From Cheilinus undulatus (lineage: Eukaryota > Chordata > Actinopteri > Labriformes > Labridae): a DNA stretch of 64,000 nucleotides. How positions within the stretch are numbered: the first letter of the stretch is position 1; each line of letters begins with the position of its first letter. Position numbers and translations under genes: made by a program. The notes beneath the pieces are model-generated. The model had not been told where the DNA came from. It did not search any database and was given only the letters and a program-made list of their open reading frames with translations. Below are positions 22,856 to 34,375 of the stretch, in pieces. The DNA is taken from assembly GCF_018320785.1 (NCBI RefSeq), contig NC_054867.1:27655855-27719854 (forward strand). The letters are read 5' to 3'.

Positions 22856-25800
22856 TCAGCCTGTTTTCACACAATAAAGGTCCTTTAGTGTTTTGAGTTC
22901 TTCAATAAGGGTCTTGTTTTGGTTTTCAAGGACTGCTACACGGTTTTCCAGGCATTTTACATATTCTTTTTTCTTCCGTCGACATTCACGTGCTGCCTCT
23001 CTGTAAGAGGAAGAAAAGTGCAGTAAGTCAAACTGAAAAATAAGACCATGAGTGCGGCTACAGAGAATCACAGAGCAGTATCATCTCAATTTCACAAGAA
23101 AATTACTAATACTTTTGAGGGTCAAATATTCACAAATACTTCACAACAAAGATGAATTAAAATACAAAAAAATACTCGTTTCTGTGCTCCACAGAATAAT
23201 CATAATGCCCTCCGTAACAAACTCCCTTTATTAATACCTAGCATTTTTCAACTTTATGTACATGTACAGTGCTTAACAAATTTATTAGACCACCACCCAA
23301 AGTAAGGTTTATGCCACAACTGCCCTAAATTAACAGCACTGGTAATTGCAAAAATCTTTTTTATGTTTCTGCAATGGTTAATACACCAATATATAGAAGC
23401 TCTTTAACCTAAATGATATTTTTAATGCTAAAATATAATTCTTATTGTTATCCATGAATTTTCAAATTTACTGATTTAAAAAAAACTGAAAAAATAGTAA
23501 AGCACATTATTATTTCTTGATTAATGTGTCAAATTATAGTTATTTACTTGCATTCCTGAAGATAAAAATGAGTTTTAGTGGTTGAATGTTATGCTTGATT
23601 CATTTCTAACTTCTCAGAGAAGCCCTGTGAGCCAGCTCAAATTTTGGTATAAAAAGGTGAATTCAGTTTGAAATCCTTCATTCCTGTTCAAAATGGGAAA
23701 ACATGGAGAGCTCACTGAAAATGAATGAGTCCGCATTAAAGCACTTCATGATGCTGGATGGTCTCTGAGACAAATAGGGAAAGACATAAAGTGTTCTTAC
23801 AGTGTGGTCAAGTATGCTTTGGAGTCAATTGCCGAGACTGATACTTAGAAAATGCACCAAGGAAGAGGCAGGAAACCAAAGTTAACTGAAGCAGATGTCA
23901 GACACCTCAAGATTTGAAGTACTAGAGACAGAAGGAAGACCACTGCTGATCTTCAGGCAGAGATAAATGCTTCTAGATCAGAGTCTGAGAAAGTCTCCAG
24001 AATGACCATAAGCAGACGACTGACGTAACAAGGCTTAAAGGGAAGAATAGCTGCTAAGAAGCCATTATTGAGGCCTGCAAACATCCAGAAATGCCTCATA
24101 TTTGCCAGGGAGCACAAACACTGGACTGTTGATGACTGGAAGAAGGTACTCTGGATGGACAAGTCCAAGTTTGAACTGTTCAGTCAGCATCGTTGTGTTT
24201 ATGTTCACAGAAAAGCTGGAGAAGGTTTTGATGCCAGATGCATTGCACCCACAGTGAAACACGGTGGAGATTCCATTACGGTATGGGGTTTCATTTGTGG
24301 ATACAGCATAGGCAAATTAGTGAAAATGGCTGGTATCATGAACAAGAACGTCTACCACAACATCTTAGTGCATCATGGAATCCCTTCTGGACTGAATCTG
24401 ATTGGTCGTTGGTTCATATACCAACAAGACAATGACCCCAAGCATACTTCAAAGCTGTGCAGAGACTATTTGACCAAGAAAAAGGAATGTGGAGTACTGG
24501 AACTGATTAGCTGGCCAAGTCAAAGTCTGGATTTGAGTCCTATTGAACAAAGAGGAAAAGTTTCATCTAAAGCAAGTCTGTGGGAACAGCTACAAACTAT
24601 ATGGAACTCAATAACAAAAAAGATTGTGGAAAAGTACATAAAACAATGCCAGCAAGAATGCAAACTGTTATCAAGGCCAAAGGAGGCCATACAAAATCTT
24701 AAGTTTTTTTGGTTATTATGTGTGAAAAAGGACTGTTTAGTTGTTTCAGTTTGTTATTTGCCAAATGATTAACCAAACATTTTTAGTTTTAAACAAGTTT
24801 TTGAAAAATTTCTTAAAATATTAAGTTTTCTTGTTTTTATGACAGGTGGTCTAACAAATTTGTTAAGCACTGTATATGATCCGTGTATGCATTTTAATGT
24901 AGTTGCGATTAGTTTAGCTTATGCATGTTTATAAGGACCTGTCAACCAAGCACCAAGGCTCCCCCCAAAGTAGTCTTGAACAAAAAATTATTTATTCATC
25001 CAACAGGAAGAATAGTTCTTCCTGTAGAATTCATACAGAATGGCTGAGATTTTGCCTGCTCTCTCTCCCCAAAATTGTACACTAGTGGACATGTACCTGT
25101 TTTTAGCGAGTCTGATTTCCCTCTTCATTGTTGGATCATCAGTCTTGCCCTGAGATAATCCCACAGGAGAGGTCATAACTACAGTCTGAGGCAAGGAGCT
25201 GGATGTAGGCGCTGTGCGGATCTGGTATGCTTGCATCTCTCCTCCTGCACCTGAGAGGAACGCAACAGTTCAAACACAAATTAATTGGGTTCTGCCGCAC
25301 ATTAAGCGTCACCTGAAAGAACTCAATCACTATGTTTTGGCTGAAATTCTGCAAATCTTAATATAAGGCCCATAACACCAAGGCTCATAATTTAAAACTG
25401 TATTTCATACCGGAATGCACCAATAAAACTGGCTCTAAAACCAAGCCACATTTTATATGCCATATTTTCCTCACCTTGTACCACAACCTGGTTGCTAGGC
25501 ACCAGTATTTGCTGGCCGTCAGGTGTCTGTGCATACTGAAGAATGGTGGGACCTTGCTGGGCTCCACCTGAGTTCGCCATAGCAACAGCCTGTAGTCCTT
25601 GAATGCCCTCAGACCCTGGAGTCGCAAGCTGGATTGTGCCATTAGCTGATATAGTGACTGTAATAATCACACAGATGACATTAGAATACCAACATGCATA
25701 TTTAAAAGGATTCCTTATCTCAATTAACAGTCATTTAATTGACCTACACATGCATAAGGAACTTACATAATCTGCTACTTTCAAAACCAATGCAGTCCAC

Positions 25801-28178
25801 TAAGAGGAGCATGTTTTTGCAGACAAGAACTATAGAAGGGAGAAAATCTTACTGTATTGGCCGCTGCTGGTCTGGTAGATTGGTGTGGTGGGTACTGTAA
25901 CACCAGTCACTCCTGTGGATGCTGGGCTGCTATCTTTTGCCTCAATATGTGTAACTTCTTCTGAAGAAAGCTCATTGAGGATTTTTCTACAGAATGGAAA
26001 GATAAGGGTTAGTATTTATTCATTCTGACAGTTCTTTTTGTTGTGTCTGAATTTCTCATATCTATTCTATTACCTGTAAGAAGGCCGCCTTGCAAGAATT
26101 TCTCTGGTCTTTTGGGCTGCAACACCGCTGTCCGATGAGTCCTGTGAATCTTCACTATCTGAACCCTGGGCCTTTGGAGAGACAGGTATACATAAAACAT
26201 GTTGTAAATCTATAAAATGGTGTATTGTAACTGAAGTAGCACAGAGGCAAACAACTGGAGGCAAAGATAACATCCAAACAAAATGTGGTAGTCCCACCTG
26301 TGCAGTCTGACCCTGAGGCGACTGAATGACTGATGATTGTGCAGACTGGATTACTCCTTGCACCTGAAACTGGCCCCCTGGCAGCTGTACAACGGCAACA
26401 GAAGGACTGCCCAGTGACATCTACAAAAACCCAAACATAGGATTTAAAATCCAATGCAGCAAAGGACTTTTAATTATTGTAATAGGTGTCAAACAGTGTG
26501 CGCAAACAGTTTGGATCAGTCTTACTCTGATATAATCAACATTTTGAGTTATAATTTTAAAAGAAAACATCCTTAAACAATTTGGGCATAATTACATTAT
26601 CCATAAATAACTGGGGTTGGTATTTCTAAATCATACACTTCCTAAGACTAAAAATGTGTACATACTAGAGCTGGGCAATTAATCAAAAAATAATGAAAAC
26701 CGACATTCAGAGCCTCTAACATACGTAAACCTGCTGTGTCAGTTATTTCAATTTTTTCCTCTTTTCTGGGAAAAATGTCAATTTTTACGAAAAAAACCAT
26801 TTTCATTTCAGCTGATGTGTGTTTTTATTTCAAACGTCTCAATAAATAACCCAAAATTGATCACCTGTGCCTGTTCCTTTTAGTTGTTTGTTCTAAAATC
26901 ATACAAATATTTACAGAACAAACAAAGTCAGAGGTTGGGGTTGGAGTAATCGTTCATCAATCATAATCGAGGTGAAAAGTTCAATTAATTGTGATTCTGA
27001 TTTTTGCCATAATCGCCCAGCCCTAGTACATGCTAGGGCTGAACGATTTGAGAAAATAATCTAATTGCGATTATTTTTTCAAATATTCATTTGCGATTTG
27101 ATATGCATTTTCTTTTTTAGTTCCTCATATTATGCATTTTCAACCAACCTAAGCAATATATCAGTCTATACTTTAACCAGCACAATATTAAATAGATACA
27201 ACTAGGGCTGAATGATTAAAAAAAAAAAAAAAAAAAAAAAAAGGAATTGCAATTATGTACACTCATATTGCAAACTCTTCATGAATTGTGTTAAAGGGAA
27301 TGATAGTATTTATGTTTATGTCATTCTGATGAGAAAAACTTCCACAAAAGCAAGAAAAATCTGATTTTTCTTCTGGTAGACTACTTAAAAAAAAGACACT
27401 TCCATGGTTGCATGATGTGTAGAGTATAACATCTCCACGGCAAAAACTGTATTATACTGGTATTTCAACAAATTTAAGGATAAAAAAATATTGCACTGTC
27501 TGCGATTTGAAAATTGCAGCAGACCATATTGCGATTTAATCTAATTTGCGATTAATTGCCCAGCCCTAGTACACACTTTTTTAAAATTCCTAAATATTTC
27601 AGTCTGTGTTTATTGACAGTGTTAGAGCAATGAAATCTTAGAGTACATAAAGGCAAGGCAACCCTGATATATCCTGTATTGAAAATTTAAGCACCAAGCT
27701 AGTTTCTACATTCACAATCAACACAGATAACATCTATAGGAACACAGAGGACAAAATTCCTTTGAAAAACTCATAACATTTAATCCAAGGTCCAATTGTG
27801 TTTTCTTATTCAAAATAAATGAAAAAAAAGTTTTACTGCACAATGTCATTGGATAAGGTTTTAGATTACTTTGAAAGCTTTTTAGATCCTACTCAAATAC
27901 TGAGTTAAAAAACACCTATTCAATACAACTTAATCAAAAGTCAGTATTAAGTGGGCTGTATTCATATACAAAGTGGGGAAATTACATTAGCAGTGCAAGA
28001 ACATAATGAAGATTGTATCAATGATAACGTTTTTTAATTTTTTTTTTTCCTTTTCTTTATAATTTATTAGTTACCTGTTGGCTTATCTGTTGGAACTGAG
28101 AGGTTGTGATGGATGTGGGAATGGTGGTAGTCTGTGAATCTGTGCCATTGCTGCCTTGCTGTACTTCATCCATAGTAA
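22856..28178 (-). CDS. atf1: ATF1, CREB-family bZIP transcription factor
   Basis: Seven coding exons (high to low): 28173-28075, 26420-26298, 26171-26074, 25986-25853, 25657-25475, 25250-25097, 23000-22856. Joined length is 936 nt, giving 311 residues; human ATF1 has 271. The start MDEVQQGSNGTDSQTT follows an acceptor at 28178. Order: Gln-rich segment VQLPGGQFQVQGVIQSAQ; kinase-inducible domain with acidic SDSEDSQDSSDSG and the PKA site RRPSYRKILNELSSEE (equivalent to CREB Ser133, ATF1 Ser63); second Gln-rich activation region from IYQTSSGQY to QVVVQ; bZIP with basic region KNREAARECRRKKKEYVK and leucine zipper to the end (TLKDLYCVKTG). SLPQTVVMTSPV and KTDDP identify ATF1 and not CREB1 or CREM. 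Known role: nuclear cAMP/Ca-responsive activator binding CRE sites (TGACGTCA) as a homodimer or with CREB. The last intron holds a Tc1-like element. Confidence 0.95.
23267..24872 (+). mobile_element. Tc1/mariner-type transposon with DD38E-like spacing, full length, inactive
   Basis: A 1,606-bp element lies in the last atf1 intron, antisense to atf1. Inverted ends CAGTGCTTAACAAATTTATT / complement of CAGTGCTTAACAAATTTGTT are flanked by TA at 23265 and 24873. The transposase region runs from an ATG at 23694 (MGKHGELTENE), with a helix-turn-helix word RQIGKDIKCS, to 24772. The open part 24068-24772 carries the catalytic words VLWMDKSKFELF, YQQDNDPKHTS and LDLSPIEQ. There are 38 residues between the second Asp and the Glu, where classic Tc1 has 34; this spacing defines the DD38E (Intruder) family. 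The 5' half has in-frame stops (TGA soon after the ATG, TAG near 23847), so it makes no full protein. Confidence 0.88.
26665..27569. repeat. Cluster of MITE-like repeats in the atf1 intron
   Basis: The first unit, 26665-27026, has inverted ends CTAGAGCTGGGCAATTAATC and complement of CTAGGGCTGGGCGATTAT. A second starts at 27033 (CTAGGGCTGAACGATTTGAG), and another start is at 27202 (CTAGGGCTGAATGATT). Both share the right end GCCCAGCCCTAG at 27569, so one seems nested in the other. ATTGCGATT words and an A run (27219-27242) fill the middle. No ORF. Confidence 0.65.
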
Positions 28179-28799
28179 CTGGGAACAAATAAATAAATAT
28201 TACTGTTTTATAATGCCTCTAATGTACCACAACACCCGTCTGTTGCAGGGTTGAATGCCTGTTAAAAGGCTGTGGGTTTTCTTTTCATGTTATAAATTAG
28301 TCTAAAACTCTCCCGAAAAGATTAAGGAGACGTCAAATCACAGTTTACAACTTAAGCCAACAGCAAGTTTAAAAAGTTAAACAAGTAACTTTTACCTAAA
28401 TACAGAGCGACTTCCTCTTTGGTTCAGTTAGCCAATGCAACCAACGTTAACATGGGAGTTACGGAACAAAAGCTAGGCCCGACAGTCATTACTATTAACT
28501 TCCCCCCTCGTGATTTCCTTGTATAAAATTTTCAACCGACAGAAGAGTAAAACCAAGCTGGTTTAATGTCTGGAAATGCATTGCAAAGTTGTGCTATGAG
28601 TCATAATTGCTAGAATGTTCGACCTCACCAACAGTGTCATTGCTAGTTAACGGTAGCTAACGTTCAGTTAAACGGATATTAACCTATTTAAACCATCAAA
28701 AACAACTGTTTAAATGCTACAATCAGGCCAGGTTTCATTGCTCTGGTTCACAGGATGGATGAGCTTTAGTCTCAATGAGCAAATATGTGTAACTCTGTC

Positions 28800-29190
28800 A
28801 CTGGCACGCAAGTTACCGCGTCAATAGACGTCAGCGATACGAGGAGCCATTAAGCTAACTACACCTTCCCTTTTCGTAAAACGGCGAGAAGTTGACGGAG
28901 CAACAGCCGCCATTACCGTCACCGCGGAGCAGACAGACAGACGAGCAAAAAGTACTGCCCAGCCAGCCAATTTTACCTTTTCAAAGGCCGCGGAACTGTT
29001 GTTGTTCACAGCGTGGACTTCGTGAAATTCGTGTATATACTTTGACACTAGAAAAACCTTAAAAAGTAACTTAGCAGCAGTGGCTAACAGCTAAAAATAC
29101 AAAGATGTCAGCTAAAAAAATAGCTGACTACTTTTTTTCCCAAAGGAAATGGGCGGGGTGGTTAGTAAAGACGCATTACGTAATTGTTTC
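28800..29190 (-). promoter_or_regulatory. atf1: atf1 promoter and 5' UTR region with CRE-like sites
   Basis: The region is CG-richer than its surroundings and has a minus-strand TAATGGCGGCTGT word near 28905, as at many housekeeping start sites. Two possible first-exon donors can be read: TTGAAAAG|GTAAAA at 28977 and ACGCG|GTAACT near 28816. Either would splice to the acceptor at 28178. A CRE-like TGACGTCT lies at 28826-28833 (minus strand) and a palindromic bZIP-type site ATTACGTAAT at 29175-29184. They could allow control by CREB/ATF proteins, including ATF1 itself; that is inference. Confidence 0.5.
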
Positions 29191-29229
29191 TCTGCATTGT
29201 GATTGGTTAAGAGACTAGAAGCAACTGGT

Positions 29230-29666
29230 AGATTCAAAAAATGTGGAGTAACATTTACATTGGTTACATTTTCTCTTCAGAAGTGTTCATTTTATGCTCG
29301 AGTAGTTTGAATTCAGGGGAGAGCGGGTACAACATCACACTTTGGATTCGGCTCATTGCGTGGAAAGTGACAGAAGTGGTTAATTGTAATATCAACGGGG
29401 TTAGTTGTATCATTTGACAGAAACATCCTTTCGAACACAATGAATTAGATATAGCTGTCATCATATTCTGTATGTAGTTTAGGTAGATAGTGTTTGTAGA
29501 TCTATGATAGATACATACTTACAGTTCTATCCATACCATTCACCCAGCATAGAAAGATTAAAACAGATGGATATTACACATATGTGGATATTACCTTTTT
29601 TACTGAGAAAATATGCAAGAATATATATGTAAGGGAAAGAATCAATATAGTATACAAAATTTATTT

Positions 29667-29703
<37 letters not shown>

Positions 29704-31570
29704 TTTACAGGTTATATATAATAAAAATTTTATATGAAACATTGTTTTTAATTTCATTAGTATTACATTTCCATTTTCCCATTCTCTTATCCTTGTACCC
29801 CATAAGCAGGGTTAGTTGTAACACACGGTGATAGTTTTTATTTAGCCCATCTAACACTAGCTTTAAGGCAGTTACATACTAAATCAGTGCTATGTTTTAG
29901 ACAAGACTTTTATTAAGGTGACATAAGGGTGGATTAGGTGACTTTTACATATAACTCAGTAAGTGAAAAACGAGTATGTTGAAGAAATTAGCATCAGCCA
30001 AAACCAATCTTAAGCTGATGAAAATTAGGAGGTGACAGCCTGCTGGTGTGGTGGTCAGATGACCAGAAACACATTCAACTGAAAATGTAACCTCTGTTAG
30101 TTTGTGCTCTGCTCACTGACATTCGACAGCTGTTATTCATTTTTGATGACAAAGTTAAAGATTCAGAGAAATTGTTCATCATAGAGTGAAATCAGCATTC
30201 TGTCTGCCAAGGTCATAAATTTTTTTTGATTTTCATTTTTTAGTTTTTGTTTTTGTTTAGTTATTTTTTATTTTAAATTTCGGATCAATTTTTATTAATT
30301 TTTTGCTGCTGGTTTGTTAGTTTAGTTTTTATTTTACAAAAAGAGCAGAATAGTCTCTATTAGCATTGTACAAGTACAACAACATTGAATGCAATCCTTG
30401 TGGTGCCATGACAGTGAAGAGTGGTTAAAAAGTGCAAGATAAGTTGAACCATATTATAACCCATAATAAAAGAGCTAAAAGCCAGATAAAAAGTGCCTAA
30501 AGAGATCATGAAAACACATAACAACCACCCAAACAGGACATTTCACGTTCACATACTGCAGTCGTTATGGCACAGATTGCACAAGATTCAGTATTTGTGG
30601 TAATGGCTTTTTTTTTTTTTTTTTTTTTTTTTTACCCGCTCATTCTTGCTTTAATGTTCTGCAGTTCAAACAGATAATGTCCAGGGTGGGATGGATCCCT
30701 GAGGATGCTGTGAGCTTTCATGAGGCAGGAGTTGTAGACAAGGCAAAAAAAAACCAAACTTTGTTTTAGTTTTTCCAGCAATACAGGATACTTGTCAGGG
30801 ACCAGACTCAAAAGAGTTAGAAAATGTTAACATCATACAAATGTTAAAAACACATTTAAACAGGCTTCCCTTCACTTTTAAGCTTATTTATTCAGTTTTT
30901 ATGTTTGAATACAACTCAAGACCTAAAATGACCATTTTGTGAAGTCATGTCAGTCAGTACGGTGCTGTCAAAGACTAAAACTGAAACGATTTGGTCCCTA
31001 ATTTTATTTTATATTACTTAGTTTTGCAAACACAGAATTCCATTTTAATTTGTTTGCTTGTTTTTTGTTTGTTTGTTTTTTTTGTTTTTTTTAATTTTAG
31101 TTTTTAATTTGGTTTAAGTTAACTAACATTTTTACATTTTAGTTTTAGTTATGAAGTTAGTAACATTGGTGTCTACCACTAAGAGCACTATGTTCAATAC
31201 TATATAAGTAATATCAATATAAAAAATTGTATATAGCATTTCTAAGGGCCTTTCCTGCACAGTTTATTACTATTTTATACATTTTGTCATGAAACATTTT
31301 GTAATTTACTGTAAATAGTTATTTTGGCAGGCATTTTCTTAAGTTTAAGACTGCAATACTCTACCCACCCCGTCTTTCCTGGTTCACTCATGTATTTCAA
31401 CCTGTTGTGTGATAGTCTTAAAACAAAAGCAGTATGACCTGTGATGATACGAGGTATCATATATCAAATATGATACAACAGGCTTTAAGGGGTTAAATAC
31501 CTAAAAGTCAATACTCTGACGGTTATTGCAGCATTCCTAAACATATAAACACCAGGAGACTTGAAGTGAT
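29230..31570. other. Intergenic DNA between atf1 and dip2b, repeat-rich
   Basis: 29310-29850 contains paired words GAGAGCGGGTACAAC and GGGTTAGTTGTAACACACGG, which look like parts of a degraded teleost element. A TA-rich microsatellite lies at about 29665-29705. 30205-31145 is bounded by T-rich TTTAGTTTTT stretches and has a T run at 30608-30633. No gene recognised. Confidence 0.45.
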
Positions 31571-31579
31571 TAAATGTTT

Positions 31580-34375
31580 TTTTTATTCTGTATTACTTTT
31601 ACATAAAGTATAAAACAAAGTACAACAAACCAAATAGAAAATAAAGAGAAAATTGGGAAGGGGTGTACCACTTTAAATTCTTTACTATGTAAGATAAAAC
31701 AACTCCCTCACATTGAAGATTAATCATGCCCTCATGGAGCAGTTTAGAGTTCACCGAATAATTAATATACAACATACCAAGGATCATACACAAATTATTG
31801 ATAGAACAACTGAAGAGAGATCAATGCAGTCTTAAGTACACTACTGGTTAAATTTCATCAGTCCTCAGTTCTTATTTAGTACAAAATGTATAAGCATCAT
31901 GTATATTTCACCAGACTGTGCAAGCTTTGAAATTAAATTGCACTGTCATTGGGATTGCATAGTGTGTAAGAGCTCTGAAAGAGAAAAAGAGCGGAAACCA
32001 AAGGAAGCCCTCTTGACTTCCCAGCTAAGCAGGTAGATGGTGGATGGTTCTTAGTAACCCCTCTTTTTGCTTATTAGGTCTGCCTAGGAGAATTGTTTTT
32101 TTTTTGGAAAAACATCTACATTTTATGGGTAATATTCACAGATTGCACCAAGGGACCATCCGGTCCATCCCTGTGTTGTGAGTTTTATTCCCTGAATACG
32201 CAATTTCACACGTACGTCTCCTCCACTTGTCCCTGGAGATGAGATGTGCCTCAAGCTGATTTCTTCTGTGCTTGGCTGCATCATGCAAACATTCTGCTGC
32301 AAACATAGGATGCAATGTTAAAGCGGAGATGAAGTGATCTTCAAGGTGGGTTTAAAACCAGGTAAAATGCAATGGCAAGTCGTGAATGATTACCGCATTT
32401 TTTAAATCAATCAGTCTGCACAGTATAAGCCAACTGTTAGTACCACCAGTGCAAAGTGCAATTATTGACTTGACTGTATTTCTGTTTAAGTAGTTGTTTG
32501 GCATTAGTGCTATTATAGGACAAATGTTAAAAATCCATCTATTTACATGTTAACATTAAGGGTTCATCAGTGAATTACAGTATAATCCAGTACAAAGACC
32601 CTATAACTTATGGCTAGAAGTACAAAGGAGAGCACACGCTTTCTAAAACCAAATGCATTTGGTTGCTTTTTTTTAATCCTTGTCATTTAAAATGACTACT
32701 TTTCTTGCCCATGAAGAATGTTTCTATCCTGGCTCAGCTTTGCAGCTGCATTAACAAGTGCTAATAAATCCAGTGACTGAAGACAGAAAAGAATCCAGAT
32801 ACATAATAACTCGGCTCTATCGTCTACAGGCCTACAGTGCCAACAACAGTTTGTTTGATTTCAAAGTAATTCTTGACAAAGTTGTACAAAGACGAAACAC
32901 AATTCAATGAACTTTGAGTGTGGAGAGGAAAAGGGAAGACCCAAATCCCCTCAAACACTCACTCTGTTATGCAATACAAAACTGTGAGTAGTGTGTGAGT
33001 ACTAAGTACAATGGTTATGGATAGTAGATGTGACATGATTGTGGGCCTGGCTCAAACATTTTAGATACAAAAACACCTGGTAGCCTGAAAACAGTCATGA
33101 TATTGTTATTAGCCTTCTACTCACACCTGTATTTTTCTAATTTGTTGACAGGAAAATTCTGGCATTAACAGTGATAGCCCTCCTTGCAAACACTCAAAGA
33201 ATATTCCACAGGATTATATATGTTCCTTAACCATTTCTTTAATGCCTCGTTGTCATAATAAAATATACTTTTTTGAGAAAGTGCAGTGTTATCTATTCTG
33301 ACAAACAATGCTTTGCACTATTCATCCACATACTCCATCATACAGCTAATATTCTGCTTTGAAAGTACTGTTAAATCTTATTTACAACCTTCTCTCTGCT
33401 ACTTTTATTATCTCTCAGCTGCCTCCATTAAACATCAAGTGAGGGAGACAAGTCAAGCATTTATACATTTGTACAATTAAAAATATCTATACATTAGCAT
33501 ACAGTATCTAAAATACAACAGGCCTTTATAGGTACAGTATAGAATATGGCCTCTTTCCTCTTTTATTTTGATCCCTACAGATAGCAGGATTTCCACTAAT
33601 ATTCAAAACCAAAGGAGAATAAACAGCCATTGATTACAGGATCTTTAAAAATGAAGTTAGGAATGTATGGCTGAAGTTTATAAGGCAGGAAATATTTTTG
33701 GGCAGGAAAGTTGTGAAAATCTATTTGGCTTCATTATCATGGGACAAAATAAGCCTCCTAAATAATAGTGCACACTAACCAGTGCTGTTTCCTTTCTTAT
33801 GTAATAGTTTGTTTTCCTTTGCCCTACTTTATCCATCAGTGTTAGTGAGGAATGACAAGGGCTCTGCTCATGCATTTGTGTGTATTTGTTTTGTTTAAAA
33901 GCTGCATGTGAGAAGTATTTCAAGTTGTTGATACAAGTTTAGTAGCTCTTGAAATCTGCATGGACGCACGCAAAGGATAGTGTTTCAAGAGGTTTGTGGT
34001 GGGAACACAACAAGATGATGGATTTTGATGAATACATTAACATGGAAGTCTTTTGAAGTGTTTCGGATGAACGTGTTGCTTTGCCCTCTCCCCCCAGAAA
34101 AGTGCAACAGGGGTTTTTTTGTTTATGCAGTGCATTGTTTCTGTCCCATTTGCAAAATTCTATTAAAAAAACACAGTGAACAATTTCAGACAGGTCCAAT
34201 CACAGACATGCAGTGGCCGGGATATGCTGGTGTTGCACGGGGCTTGGTGGCAGTATATGTGGCTCATGCTTTTCCTTTTCATCATGTGCCAAGCTATAGC
34301 TGAACGCCGGGATGATGACGGAGAAGCATCCAGACTGTGGACGACGGCTAAAGAAGCCCATAGCACCACAAGCCC
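31580..34375 (-). other. dip2b: Probable long 3' UTR of dip2b
   Basis: After the dip2b stop codon at 34376 there is no splice-like or coding sequence for 2.8 kb. A minus-strand AATAAA lies at 31582-31587. The stretch is less repeat-ridden than the DNA on its left and keeps ordinary composition, as expected of a long conserved 3' UTR. The end point is a guess, since other AATAAA words occur within it. Confidence 0.45.

Noticed and set aside
22856-28178. CREB1 or CREM instead of ATF1
   Set aside because: The Gln-rich exon is CREB1-like, but SLPQTVVMTSPV, KTDDP and TLKDLY, together with linkage to dip2b, fit ATF1.
28821-29048. A 75-codon minus-strand open frame at the atf1 promoter
   Set aside because: It spans the likely start region and 5' UTR, and has no recognisable protein content; at most it is an upstream ORF.
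30205-31145. A possible single transposon bounded by T-rich TTTAGTTTTT stretches
   Set aside because: Both ends are T-rich on the same strand, so there is no real inverted repeat and no target duplication could be found.
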